The notes beneath the pieces were generated by a model, which saw only the letters and a program-made list of their open reading frames with translations, made no database searches and was not told where the DNA came from. Positions 9,201-15,875 of a DNA stretch of 34,886 nt are shown here, one piece after another (within the stretch, counting starts at the first letter, position 1; the number at the start of each line of letters is the position of its first letter). The translations under genes were made by a program, and so were the position numbers. The DNA is from Prevotella sp. (GTDB lineage: Bacteria > Bacteroidota > Bacteroidia > Bacteroidales > Bacteroidaceae), in NCBI GenBank assembly GCA_017389705.1, contig JAFPEE010000207.1, forward strand, positions 1-34,886, read 5' to 3'.

Positions 9201-11922
9201 CGCGATAGACACCTGCATCAGCACCCTTCAGATTGACGTAGCAGCTGTATTTCGGATCATAGGTGTTGTATTCGATCTTTTCTGCTGTTGCATTATAGGT
9301 TCCATGACCAATGGCGCCTCGCTCGCCACCACCGAAAATCTGGAAGGTGTAGCCGGCATTGAGGTTGATGGTGGTGGAGCCCCAAATTTCAGATCCTGAA
9401 CCATAGCCTCCACCAAACACGTTGAGTGCCTTACCCAGCACGTCCATACCCTGTTCGTCGAGGAGAACGCCTGAACGACGCTGAAGAATCTTATAGCTGT
9501 CCTTACCATAGAGGATGGCTTCACCCTCGTTCTGCTCCACTTGATCGAAGATGGCATCATCACCTTTGCGGTCCTCTAATGATGCATCAAGGTTGATGAT
9601 GACATTACCGTTTACATGTCCTGTATTGTAACAGCCGCCATAGATGTTGCCACCCTTAAAACGGCGGTCTAAGTCATCGGAGGTACTGGTTGCATAGTCT
9701 TTTCCAGCATCGGGCGTCAGTGTGGTGACTGGAGCGACATCCTTACCCGTAGAGGCACTGATGGTGTTCCACTCCAACTGCCGGTTACCATTAGCATCCA
9801 GGATATATTGTACGTTGCCATTAGCATCCAAGACGGGTTCGTAAGTATTCTCATCACGTTCAATCACCCAACGCATGGGCTGAATCTTCAATCCATTGAA
9901 GTTAAGTGTCAGCTTGTTGCCATTGGCATCGGGTTCTCCCAGCAGACCACCCAGATACTCTGCATTCAGACCGGGCTTCGCATAGATATTGGCATCGTTA
10001 CTACCTCCTACGAGTTTATCGAAGACAATGACTTTTTCGTCAAAGTTAAGCGTCTCGGCACCATTAACCTTCATGCTACCCACGTTACCGCCACAATAGA
10101 ACGAGCCAAACTTGGTGGAATAGGGAATATAGTCTTGCGGATCTTTATTCTTTATGGCATCGAAGGCAATGCGCGGCTTGACATCCATCGCTACGGCATC
10201 CATATACTTCTCGAACTCGTCTTTATTTGTCAAGTCCATCTGACTGAAGTCTTTGCCACCCGAATCGACCACATTTCCCGCATCATCCACACTCTTCGCA
10301 TAATGTTCCAAAATGTCCTCATCCTTCATATTCGCACCATTGTTGCCCAGGAATGCCCTGTCAGCAATGACATACGAGCCAATCTTCAACTCTGCAGCCA
10401 CATCTTTCGTGGGGTCATCGGAATGCAGCGTGGCATTGTTACCACCACAATAAATAGCACCACCGATAACGGTAGGAACAACGCTACTCTCGATGACATT
10501 GCCCTGAGCGTCTTTCTCATACTGTCCTACCACACGGATAGATACCGACTCGGCATTGGGGCGGAAGCTTTTAAGGGCATCAACAGAAGAGGAGCCTGGA
10601 TCGTAATACAGGTCACCAAATATATCATGGTTAGCCAGGTCTGGGTTGTCCGTATAGGGATACGAGCCGTTACCGCCACCATAGACATCACCCTTGATAC
10701 TGCAATGAATACCTACAGCGTTACCACCATAGACATTACCTGTGATATCGTTTCCACCATAGACATTATTAATATCACCTGCCGTAATCAACAAACGGGC
10801 AGCATAGCCTGCAGGGAACCTGGTGCCTCCGATGGTTTCTTCTTCGATGGCGTTCTTGGCAGGATTGACGTTAGCCATACGGCAACCGCCATAGACATTG
10901 TCCACCTTGAGATCAGGAGAGTTCAGCACCAGATAAATGCCCTTTGGGTGCGTCATGGCGCCCTCGTTGCCGCCACTATACAGGTTACGAATCAGACCGC
11001 GTTTCAGGTTCCACGTCGGACGGATGGCCATCTCGGCTTTGTTGTTACCACCAAAGAAACAACCAATCTGGAAGGCATCACTGCTGGGATACGAGAAACC
11101 GGTATTGATTCTCATCTTCTTGAAACGGGCAGCAGTAAGCAGCTCTCCATCATCCTCTGTTGTGACTCTGGTGTCCTTGATGTAGCTGACCACCTTGCTG
11201 GGGTTGTCAAGACAAACAACGGTATTTTCAGTAATCGTAGCATTGTTACCACCAGCGTAGGCATAGACGATAGAGCCGCCCTTCAGTTCCAAGTAGGCTT
11301 TACCGAGTTCCGGAGCAGACAACTCATTGGTGCTGGAAGCCACCACATCACCAGTCGCTTTATCCTTTGCCTGATAGGTCGTAACGGCACTGGAACCCTC
11401 GCCTGTGGTTTCTGAATTATAGTCATAATAACCATTACCACCTCCAAACAGCTGGCCGATATAAACTTTGGCATTATTGGGTAGTTCATCACCTGTAGTT
11501 GTCTTGGAAGAGATGCGCACAAAGGCATTCCAAGTATTGTCAATATGATTCTCTTCCGTTTCAGTCAGAATGGACTGATTGTTTTCATCAACAGGCAGAG
11601 TCGTTGACGTACCGATGGTTCCTGCTATATCATTACCGCCATAGACGTAGTCGGCAAGGATATAGTCGGAGGCATGCTCACCATCGATATGTACAAAGGC
11701 AGAACCACCCACGTTAGCCATACGTGCTCCGGCAAATACTGCATGCAGATTGCCTTCATAAACAGTGACCTTCGTACTGCCGCCGGTGTCGCCGGCATTA
11801 CCGCCGCCATAGATGCTACCGCCAATAGATATTTGAGCCTGGGCTGTCAACGCAGCCAGGAACATCATCAAGCTTATTATGGACTTTATCGTTTTCAACT
11901 CTAAACTCTCAACTTTCAACAT
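223..11922 (-). CDS. Giant (3899 aa) repetitive secreted surface protein, probable fimbria-associated adhesin with T9SS-like C-terminal tail
   Basis: The last structural gene of the fimbrial operon has an N-terminal signal peptide (hydrophobic segment about 13-28, cleavage after AQA near 30). Residues about 35-2020 carry some 35-40 repeats of the form [NDS][VI][YF]GG[GCN]xG followed by a TxVxLxGG-type strand, typical of a parallel beta-helix or solenoid (inferred). A tyrosine-rich modular region follows to about 3000. A GLUG-like segment lies near 3110-3165 (FxGNFHGDGYRIDGL, LFGNLCGNVYNLGV). The last 70 residues resemble a type IX secretion sorting domain, ending GVYIIRAASGHYTKKIAVK. The ATG touches the stop of the upstream gene (TAAATG), so translational coupling is likely. 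A TTG at 11898 (LKTIKS) is an alternative start. Mfa5/FimE-type tip proteins are much smaller, so equating it with a tip adhesin is inference from gene order. Four or five palindromic repeats are embedded in frame between residues 3068 and 3625. Confidence 0.85.
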   Translation of the reverse strand: MLKVESLELKTIKSIISLMMFLAALTAQAQISIGGSIYGGGNAGDTGGSTKVTVYEGNLHAVFAGARMANVGGSAFVHIDGEHASDYILADYVYGGNDIAGTIGTSTTLPVDENNQSILTETEENHIDNTWNAFVRISSKTTTGDELPNNAKVYIGQLFGGGNGYYDYNSETTGEGSSAVTTYQAKDKATGDVVASSTNELSAPELGKAYLELKGGSIVYAYAGGNNATITENTVVCLDNPSKVVSYIKDTRVTTEDDGELLTAARFKKMRINTGFSYPSSDAFQIGCFFGGNNKAEMAIRPTWNLKRGLIRNLYSGGNEGAMTHPKGIYLVLNSPDLKVDNVYGGCRMANVNPAKNAIEEETIGGTRFPAGYAARLLITAGDINNVYGGNDITGNVYGGNAVGIHCSIKGDVYGGGNGSYPYTDNPDLANHDIFGDLYYDPGSSSVDALKSFRPNAESVSIRVVGQYEKDAQGNVIESSVVPTVIGGAIYCGGNNATLHSDDPTKDVAAELKIGSYVIADRAFLGNNGANMKDEDILEHYAKSVDDAGNVVDSGGKDFSQMDLTNKDEFEKYMDAVAMDVKPRIAFDAIKNKDPQDYIPYSTKFGSFYCGGNVGSMKVNGAETLNFDEKVIVFDKLVGGSNDANIYAKPGLNAEYLGGLLGEPDANGNKLTLNFNGLKIQPMRWVIERDENTYEPVLDANGNVQYILDANGNRQLEWNTISASTGKDVAPVTTLTPDAGKDYATSTSDDLDRRFKGGNIYGGCYNTGHVNGNVIINLDASLEDRKGDDAIFDQVEQNEGEAILYGKDSYKILQRRSGVLLDEQGMDVLGKALNVFGGGYGSGSEIWGSTTINLNAGYTFQIFGGGERGAIGHGTYNATAEKIEYNTYDPKYSCYVNLKGADAGVYRGHADDKTNMAEAEFIYGGSFEAPICGNTVINLGNGRIFNSFAGSCNADILGHTETYIGRSGVDANGNDILGFPWVRDHVYGGNDLGGRILRDSSFISRVSDAAKAKMHNPKPTATADVAKASAYMEYIQGRVDYIFGGCYGDYDYKDRYFKDYTYDDGRSKPGFTKPRLDNAFVNFKANNHTRNALNRIFGAGQGSLKGYGVDSMQNRSYILVDIPNAGTRFQNVEVFGAGANCGLGMGADSTTVAANPDKYTAIIDLFRGDINNVYGGSFTEGFTRRTIVNVPSTSAIKVQNLFGGAYGADPLYPCDVYESHVNYHSADATVARNIYGGNNQADRTLYAQVNISTPVYNGASDPKTGTKYMASVFGAGYGEDSWAQYTEVNLLNGAQVYEVYGGGHNGKVINSRSLLKWKENDPTLDISMPGYEESGLDHKTLVHATRLGGKYNTNVHINEGATVWNYAYGGGQGDSIKVKNGILGSGDVYGTTYIDLLGGTVNKDLYAAGTSGGVRDSLRVTSSGFDTAGGRHIEGFTASSTAYIEGGKARNVYGGGWRGSVGYHLGGVNATTADDIPGETHVIIGKLDGTSFINGIPAIERNAYGGGEGGAVFGTTNITLNNGFIGYRHFDEEPSGDLDTLQVWSGTDTNIKKDYYQEKLHDETWSGDGTNRLNDSGCVFGGGYIDNSNVDVTNVKMYGGVVRNSLFGGGEIAAIGRGIIHASGQDNSVRTLQGIYKAGKTNVELYEGHVHRNVFGGGRGYNNLGKGGTLYSDGYVFGQTEVHVFGGTVGTVKELARENGNVFGGGDIGYVYSAYEKDGDLYVGIKDGERYKTQYEGYYYAYKKGSEAYTPGALPDASDENWVKDDEEYVLTEDCKVLIEPHPKALSAVTINSHSYAAGEYVTTEDLNTLGNKNDTKWNSLDPAGIIIFNAVFAGGNTSSGSSAVYANSTTVFGNATASVHDVYHRDLITLGTGRTGGLYGDGNLTFVDGYRGLNITNYGTDYYSIDPEIDYDTYDKLPDREAAYYQVKYKCIKECTDKDQTTYYPEGGEHTKASTLTIDDLLTLFEGIKQGDDDMLLQNPTTGEWYPNPNYWEQNGVLSIYAGRLMNTIQRADFCGVFGSRMVMQGAQDRVPEIVDHTNYTINRVREVSLNQKKSVIATDASDPIKKVHGNYFGIYSIVNYLGALTSDVFFMPDKDVRVTDNVSNPDYRTDSKAYDGGTSKAYGSATYYDWKAGFVNERKRNNGTSMNKVALASGVYLELTTEQSTGNELNQKDWGYITGVVELDLINVQPGVGGGFVYAKNVHKTGSYTKSKHNTLTALNEEAITRRDFTYEGADVEWETSGNFIHSTQTIIDDCYNISGKYKGADAVPAHYWFIKGSVYVYDQYISAYTGAPNAYSEAVEIPLTITAASHGTMKLLNVQPNKYAYYSAPNTKMGKDQKIVINDIEYHLNDPINYWDWYLLTNSEKNLFVDETYVTIADCKYSSEDADTIHAGTVMLPEEYTTAKTAHPKVYHVEKKENVDFDFVFRSSNNMRHDTGYMLTYKVNNPTDWNTWYTKAQGTPTEKSLTNGDGYEDGPTYHLTSGTAGILGQREYKVSNLISKETYDTYQAMSTSHPEALPSGQATFENAFIVTQEYTSGDTHLNVGSAVSATAAASMTGYVAPAYICTSTIALSKTEFIYVGTRMTEAEKTTYYNTYKDSNPALAAVIKSDIVPAYYCTVDGLYGGNYYEADRNYRGLEVWSSMSKTDREKFSFNYDAFDLLIDRNYGNAQGHKYQYDATEGTKAAAEANPAGYSLERPVDYTATYNGDATTTHNGVTLKKNQEYTREQFEKLPNEKRHYTAIDVKEAGSVYVVKTAFQVGNSPYAVGTVISSSTYGSLGDSDKNNITTLKFTENDKNKTFYYCRESYEVGKNTEGVTVTSAGISGGVSGEYTNGKTVPVGLVITDGNYNELANWQTDFSIHGIAPTETSTLYVSRFSDIFDLSKEKIITVIYEYNYEESDASGAHVTPVSERHVVNIHVEFKSGIPSVEDIKAPQIVLPGTYVGIREPHVTPGAYEVTGGGWKLFEKKSDAESHVNGIEYTPTANPLYWYQDGYYLAYYAKTYLGETYSNTVQVSVANYHDLTKVMGDTQHHYYVDNKNVKRKSKIYITDATNGASQFKQFFDLTVSNGSPAVLDAYVENCRNLEFFMRTNVSVPSGSPAWTPIGDATNCFAGNFHGDGYRIDGLDNSLFGNLCGNVYNLGVTGSFTSAGVADEGDGYVENCWINTSATSGFPDGVKAVFGNPTASGKKIVNCYYPEGLNYSTTDNSHGLARPMPLPAFYNGTVAYDLNGFYLYKRYSDKKITEGTAYKYYTISDDGTLSEPQTKHYATNPEYCSSGYVNVYPAGGYVEERYADGDFVYAGGTIPEAYDERMSVDDNDDTHFYPIWPDDYIFFGQTLTYGYSASQAHQDWPTNISKSGGRLPVTESSNRVYRAPAYYQSKEMSLAHYNLYAYLAAYSKPKTHTDTDLKEAYPNMTAIDFCGHNDTQWTLGTVSSGSPAGTAKFYTPLLDAPDSLLNVANEGETPNLLVYAPSVDTYKKTHQVLTATFADPVYTSSYIDNSYRCVKAADAGGIHGHLVQSDRTATNDHLLVDKKDFNCPLSYTFAEGKRMWYQRTPDRYVDTSKGWETVSLPFTAELVTTQQKGEITHFYSGSPSFDKNGTKIGHEYWLREFKAITVPSGSPAGVLSATFNYPDATGATKNVGNTFLWEYYYSKNTQQDANADTYQTYYNSSRNYEAYPLLATAKPYIIGFPGKTYYEFDLSGEWTAKNTAPTTPAKLDKQTISFVSESGITIAVSDDETTAISADGYSFMRNYMSKKVDGYLMNGQGNSFEKTTTATAAVPFRPYFVKTQTQGSSPRRAEVRYILFDSDDSSFAIGDDDPGEGEVSGGLQFAVRNHAIVVTSSLRKEADVRIVKVSGQTIADFNIQPGESIETPVYNSGVYIIRAASGHYTKKIAVK
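1050..1071 (-). repeat. REP-like palindrome embedded in frame in the giant gene (copy A)
   Basis: Identical over 22 bp to the intergenic cores at 119, 159 and 199. It is read as V-P-S-G-S-P-A-G (residues about 3618-3625) inside FKAIT..GVLSATF. The stem CCCAGCGG/CCGCTGGG is intact. Confidence 0.85.
1602..1623 (-). repeat. REP-like palindrome embedded in frame in the giant gene (copy B)
   Basis: Two changes from the core: one in the loop (GTGAA to GGGAA) and one just outside the 7-bp stem. It is read as V-S-S-G-S-P-A-G, residues about 3434-3441, in the same frame as copy A. Confidence 0.8.
2394..2415 (-). repeat. Decayed REP-like copy in the giant gene (copy E)
   Basis: catcggggaaaccgctgg matches 15 of 18 positions of the core and reads A-T-S-G-F-P-D-G in the same frame as the other copies. 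The hairpin is weakened. It could be an old copy or a chance resemblance. Confidence 0.45.
2616..2637 (-). repeat. REP-like palindrome in the giant gene with compensatory stem change (copy C)
   Basis: The arms are CCAAGCGG and CCGCTTGG: one C-G pair of the core stem is replaced by A-T on both sides, so pairing is kept. It is read as V-P-S-G-S-P-A-W, residues about 3096-3103. Confidence 0.8.
2700..2721 (-). repeat. REP-like palindrome in the giant gene, partly decayed (copy D)
   Basis: The left arm and loop match the core (cagcgggtgaacc). The right arm has become ccgttgctcac, weakening the stem. It is read as V-S-N-G-S-P-A-V, residues about 3068-3075. Confidence 0.7.
11895..11922 (-). repeat. 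Heptamer repeat forming the start of the giant gene
   Basis: Read on the minus strand from the start codon, the sequence is GTTGAAA, GTTGAGA, GTTTAGA, GTTGAAA, i.e. four related heptamers. They encode the first residues MLKVESLELK. The same class of repeat occupies other gene junctions in the window. Confidence 0.6.
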
Positions 11923-12957
11923 TTAATTCACCACCACCATCGGTTTGTCCAAATCTGGATCCGAAAGCACATAGAGGTAGGTTGGTGCAATGGTCAGACT
12001 GAGGTTCACTCGCTGACCACGGGAGGCACTCAGGGACGGCAACTTATTCGTAGCAGTACGTTCACCGATTTTATTGCCGTTTCTGTCGTAGACGTCATAG
12101 GTGGTCTTCAGTGTCAGGTTATTTTTCAAATTAGGCACGAAACAACAAGTCGCTTCCTTGACCTCCGTAGCACTAAGCTCTACACCCTCGGTGCTGTCGA
12201 AGAAGGTGGCCGACGACTGTTCGCCTGTCGGATTACTATAAGTAACCGACTGTACTGGCGAGGTTCTGGTCGGGTTAGACGCCAGCGCGATAGTGGCTGT
12301 GGCAGTAGACGCGGTCGCCTGCAGCTCCAGCTTTCTGATTTTGATGTTACGCAGCTGTGCATAATCGCTGTCCAATGTCATCTGCAGACACACGGCAGCA
12401 TAGACATGGTCCATCAGCAGATTGACGTAGTTGTCAGCTGATTTTCCTGTAAAGGAGAATTGTCCTAAGGGAATATTCTTTTCAGCGGTCTTACTATTCA
12501 CTTGCTGCACGCCGACGACGAAACAGATATCCTTACTGCTGACAGCAGGCAGACTGCTGAAGGTAAGGGTAGCGCTAGAGTAGATGCTTGGGGTCGACAC
12601 ATTAGAAAGGGTAGCTGTGGCAGCATCGGCAGGGGCATAGCCGAAGAGGACGTAATTGCTATTAGGCGTCACTTCTATGCTGGACTTCCATAAGTTTTCG
12701 CCAGAGCGATAGATGAAGCGGCCCGACTGCGTTTCAAGACCATTCGTTCCATTTTTCACCAAGAAGACGCCGATAGGAGAATAGTCGTCAGTAGCGGTAA
12801 ATGGGGTGGTACTACGTGTGAGCGACACCAGACTGAGCTCGTTGTCTGACTCGATGCTCTCTCCAGAGTCGTTGGAACAAGCTACCAGCAGTCCACCCAG
12901 AACCGCCATGAGTCCTGTCTGAATGATCTTCGTGTATGTATGTTTCTTATTCTTCAC
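11923..12957 (-). CDS. Fimbrillin-like lipoprotein (Mfa-like/FimA superfamily), minor fimbrial subunit
   Basis: This 344-aa protein starts with GTG at 12957 and has a lipoprotein signal whose lipobox ends at Cys27 (LLVAC). LTR at residues 46-48 matches the position where FimA-type pilins are cut by an Arg-specific protease before polymerisation. The body is beta-rich with the fimbrillin pattern of a central HVYAAVCLQMTL strand, where the conserved 'H..A.v.' strand of Mfa-like proteins is expected. It is sixth in the operon and abuts the giant gene with no spacing, suggesting it links the fibre to the giant protein, as FimC-E or Mfa3-5 accessory subunits do in Porphyromonas. The family call comes from lipobox, LTR and context; the exact subunit role is inference. 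The sequence around the GTG is itself a run of decayed heptamers (TGAAGAT, TGAAAAG, TGAAGAA). Confidence 0.7.
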   Translation of the reverse strand: MKNKKHTYTKIIQTGLMAVLGGLLVACSNDSGESIESDNELSLVSLTRSTTPFTATDDYSPIGVFLVKNGTNGLETQSGRFIYRSGENLWKSSIEVTPNSNYVLFGYAPADAATATLSNVSTPSIYSSATLTFSSLPAVSSKDICFVVGVQQVNSKTAEKNIPLGQFSFTGKSADNYVNLLMDHVYAAVCLQMTLDSDYAQLRNIKIRKLELQATASTATATIALASNPTRTSPVQSVTYSNPTGEQSSATFFDSTEGVELSATEVKEATCCFVPNLKNNLTLKTTYDVYDRNGNKIGERTATNKLPSLSASRGQRVNLSLTIAPTYLYVLSDPDLDKPMVVVN

Positions 12958-12979
12958 TTTTCAATCTTCATTTTTGGTC

Positions 12980-14095
12980 TTACCAGTTATACACCGTATG
13001 CTCTCCGTTTCGCTCCTCCCAGGGTGTCACGTCTACCGTAACGACCTGCATACCCGAGAGTCCCTCGTAGTAGGCATAGACTATCCATGAGTGGTTGCGC
13101 AGGAAGTCACCTGCCTCACTCATCTTAAAGGTAACTGGCGTCTGGTCAGTACCGTCAATCTGATAACTGATGGTGCCCTCCAACTGCTTGTCCGACTCAC
13201 GCAGATAGTAGGTATTGGTCTGCGTCAGGCCTGCTTCGTTGAGGAGATTCTCATACGCCTGGGCTCCCTGGCCCTTGTATTCATAGTCTGCCGGATTGGG
13301 CTTCGATGCCACTGGGGTAATGGCTGTTGACAGCAGAGGTGCGACACTGCTGTTATAAGTCAATGTCTGGGCCTGCGGGAATAGGTATTCCTCATTCGGA
13401 ATCATCTCCGCCTTCAGACTGATGCCGGTGATGCTCAGCGTGGGAGAGCCCTCTGTGTTGGCAAAGACGAACCGCAGCTTCGACACAGCACGCGTCAATG
13501 GCACAGTGGCAATTTTGCTTGTAGTGCCGATACGTAATACTGGCGCGTCACCAACGACAGGCTGATTCTTCAGCTCGCCAGCCATCGGAAGACCTGCACT
13601 GGGGACAGAGGTCTGAAGAGATGAAAGACCGTAATGAGCGGTTGTTATCTTGGCATCATTCAACAGCACATCATGAGTGGTGTTCTCTGTGAATGAGGCG
13701 GTGATGCCGCAGTTGACTGTTGTCACATTCGCCAGCACATAGACATCGACGTTGGGCTTGCTTTGAGCAAACTCATCGCTGACGGGAATCTGGTAGGTAG
13801 CACCCTCACCGCCATTCAGCGTAGCCGTCTCTGTAGTACTCAGATAGCCTACCTTGTTGCCGTTGGTATCATAGACCCATATCTGCAGCTGCGTCACCTT
13901 GTTTTCTTCTGTTGAGGCATTGACGGGACCAACGTCACCACGCGTCAGCACAGGATGCTCTGGCGAATACACATAGATGGTCAGCATGGTGGGTTTCTGC
14001 TGTCCAGGCTGTGGCTCTTCCGTCGCATCGGACGAGCTGCAGGCTGTCAACCCCATCATCATCATTACCAATATGTACATCAGCGCCTTACGCAT
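12980..14095 (-). CDS. Fimbrillin-like lipoprotein (FimA/Mfa superfamily), minor fimbrial subunit
   Basis: The protein is 371 aa with a lipobox ending at Cys19 (GLTAC) and LTR at residues 50-52 as the likely Arg-specific processing site. The region TMLTIYVYSPE..., QLQIWVYDTNGNKVGY and TVPLTRAVSKLRFVFANT follows the Mfa-like fimbrillin layout: an N-terminal beta-sandwich starting 'l.iyVyd', then a 'plTRavaKl.f' strand opening the second domain. The ATG at 14095 follows AGAGAG, which is part of the upstream heptamer repeat, so the repeat seems to supply the ribosome binding site. A 22-bp gap separates it from the next gene. It probably sits at the tip or as an adaptor between main fibre and giant protein (inference). 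Confidence 0.72.
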   Translation of the reverse strand: MRKALMYILVMMMMGLTACSSSDATEEPQPGQQKPTMLTIYVYSPEHPVLTRGDVGPVNASTEENKVTQLQIWVYDTNGNKVGYLSTTETATLNGGEGATYQIPVSDEFAQSKPNVDVYVLANVTTVNCGITASFTENTTHDVLLNDAKITTAHYGLSSLQTSVPSAGLPMAGELKNQPVVGDAPVLRIGTTSKIATVPLTRAVSKLRFVFANTEGSPTLSITGISLKAEMIPNEEYLFPQAQTLTYNSSVAPLLSTAITPVASKPNPADYEYKGQGAQAYENLLNEAGLTQTNTYYLRESDKQLEGTISYQIDGTDQTPVTFKMSEAGDFLRNHSWIVYAYYEGLSGMQVVTVDVTPWEERNGEHTVYNW

Positions 14096-14141
14096 CTCTC
14101 TAAATCTCTAAACTCTAATCTCTAAACTCTAAACTTTAAAC
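14096..14141. repeat. Heptamer repeat filling the 558-aa/371-aa gene junction
   Basis: The 46-bp spacer is almost wholly variants of CTCTAAA/CTTTAAA on the plus strand (CTCTAAA, TCTCTAAA, CTCTAAT, CTCTAAA, CTCTAAA, CTTTAAA). Confidence 0.8.
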
Positions 14142-15818
14142 CTACAATATCACCGTTGTCGTTGTCGGTTGTATCCACGTCGTCGTCACCTGTACGCCAA
14201 TCTCCAGTCGTGGCGACAGCAGGTCGGGCATGCACGAGTAGGCATTGGCCAGCGATGTCACGTTCATCGTCATCGTCGTTGTATAGTCTTGCGTAAATAC
14301 ACGGCCTTGTGTTTCGGCATTACTATTTAATCCGTTGTCGGGGTCTATCTGTGCTATCAGGTAGAACTTCGTGTCAGGATAGATAATGCCATCCTTGCCG
14401 GTAAAACTCTGATTGGTCTTATTCTCGAATTCCAGCACGATGGGCACCTTCTCATCATCGTAGGTCTGCAGCACCAGCGTGTTGACGGTATATTTGCCGT
14501 TGGTATCAGGACTTCCTACCACCGTATCGTAAATGAAACTTGCATCCACATCGCTCTGAGGCATTAGCGGCTTGAAGTCGAAGCCTACCGTATGCTGTCC
14601 GCCAATAATGACTGCCTTCAAGGGGAACTGGCTGGCTTCATAGCTGACATTCTGTTCTTTAGCGTCACTGAGCGTGCCTGTTATCTTATTCAGTGTCAGT
14701 TGCATACGGCTAACGCCATATTGCAGGGGCTGTTCGACTGCTACCGATTTGGTTCCTCCAGTGACAGTTTTTCCTGCCTTGTAGTAGCCGTTTAGCAGAC
14801 TGCTCCATTGCGTCTGAGACGCATAGGTCGTCTTGGCCACATCCTGTTCTGAGGTCAGGATACCGCTGTTAGCATAGTACCACAGCTCGGCAGGATATGT
14901 CCAGCGGGTAATGCCGTTGATGTTGTCGAGAGTGGTAGCCTGCGTGCGGACGGTAAAAGCACTACCGGTCCAGCGCAGGGCAGCAGCACCATCGGGCAGA
15001 CCGATAGAGCGGGGGTAGGTGTTGCTTTCAATATTGCTGTTATTGTCAATATTGCTGATGATATCAGTACAGAGGTTTACGATATCAGTAGCTGTACCTC
15101 CTGCATTCTTGATGGTTGTCAACTGTTCTTTGAGGGCTTCCACATAGGCCTTCACATGTGCGGCAGAGCCTCCCATCAGTCCCGTACCGTCCGACTTGGC
15201 ATTGATAAAGTCCAGATAGAGGCCTTTCAGCTGCGCATTATCGGTGGTGCTCCAGTCAGTGGTATTGGCAATGGCTGTCATATAGCTGGCTAAAGCCTGA
15301 GCACTGGGATCCACATCATAAGTCTCACGGATAGACTGCAGGCTGAACGTGATGTCAGCAGGTAGCATACGTCCTTTCAGCGTAGTATTCAGCTGGCCGT
15401 TCTTGTCAGCAGACTCTTTCCCGCTGATAGTCGCTGCCTGACCGTACACCAATACACGGTTAGTGCCTCGCGTCAGGTTGCATTTATCCATATAATAGTA
15501 GTAGCGTCCATCAACCTTATTGGTCTGATTACCAGATACTACCGAAATCAGCGGCATGTCATCCGATGCTACTGGGGTGTCGTCGTCGTCGGTGGCAAAG
15601 GGAATCACCAGCAGGCCTTTCAGGCCTCTGAACGTCTGACCCTCATCTTGTATCACGTCGAGTCCCTGGCGGGTCAACGTCTTCGTCTTACCGATGCTCA
15701 GCACCAGGTTGGGTTCCTGTTCGCTGTTGTCAACGCCGGGCACATCGTCTACTGCCGTACACGACAGCATCATCGTGCACAGCATCAAGCAGAAGAATGT
15801 GTTCCGAACGTCCAACAT
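14142..15818 (-). CDS. Second large fimbrillin lipoprotein (Mfa1-like, paralogue of the 762-aa subunit)
   Basis: The protein is 558 aa with a lipobox ending at Cys20 (MMLSC) and TLTR ending at residue 50. The following stretch, RQ...TFRGLKGLLVIPF, parallels TTRQ...TFRGITNAALF in the 762-aa subunit two genes upstream. Both also share an RYYYYMDKCNL/LPINTNTMLFYG-like 'NrvLvYGqA' strand, a helical insert, a 'YPAELWYYANSGI' strand matching 'YPAELLYFGNSPL', a VSYEASQFPLKAVIIGGQH strand matching NATSFQLVGLVIGGQY, and a C-terminal 'ttW..tttvIL' strand. These are therefore paralogues. In FimA-type fimbriae the C-terminal strand is inserted into the next subunit. It may be an alternative or second shaft subunit. 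Confidence 0.78.
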   Translation of the reverse strand: MLDVRNTFFCLMLCTMMLSCTAVDDVPGVDNSEQEPNLVLSIGKTKTLTRQGLDVIQDEGQTFRGLKGLLVIPFATDDDDTPVASDDMPLISVVSGNQTNKVDGRYYYYMDKCNLTRGTNRVLVYGQAATISGKESADKNGQLNTTLKGRMLPADITFSLQSIRETYDVDPSAQALASYMTAIANTTDWSTTDNAQLKGLYLDFINAKSDGTGLMGGSAAHVKAYVEALKEQLTTIKNAGGTATDIVNLCTDIISNIDNNSNIESNTYPRSIGLPDGAAALRWTGSAFTVRTQATTLDNINGITRWTYPAELWYYANSGILTSEQDVAKTTYASQTQWSSLLNGYYKAGKTVTGGTKSVAVEQPLQYGVSRMQLTLNKITGTLSDAKEQNVSYEASQFPLKAVIIGGQHTVGFDFKPLMPQSDVDASFIYDTVVGSPDTNGKYTVNTLVLQTYDDEKVPIVLEFENKTNQSFTGKDGIIYPDTKFYLIAQIDPDNGLNSNAETQGRVFTQDYTTTMTMNVTSLANAYSCMPDLLSPRLEIGVQVTTTWIQPTTTTVIL

Positions 15819-15820
15819 GT

Positions 15821-15875
15821 TCTCTTAACTCTTAACTCTTAACTATTATCTCTTATCTCTTAACTCTCCCTCTCT
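15821..15875. repeat. Heptamer repeat filling the 356-aa/558-aa gene junction
   Basis: The 57-bp spacer reads on the plus strand as TCTTAAC, TCTTAAC, TCTTAAC, TATTATC, TCTTATC, TCTTAAC, then a CT-rich tail. On the coding strand this becomes GA-rich (TTAAGAG) and may double as ribosome binding site. Confidence 0.8.

Noticed and set aside
9808..11415. 535-codon open frame on the plus strand opposite the giant gene
   Set aside because: Low-complexity I/T-rich composition, no domain or ribosome binding site; it mirrors the repetitive codons of the giant gene on the other strand.
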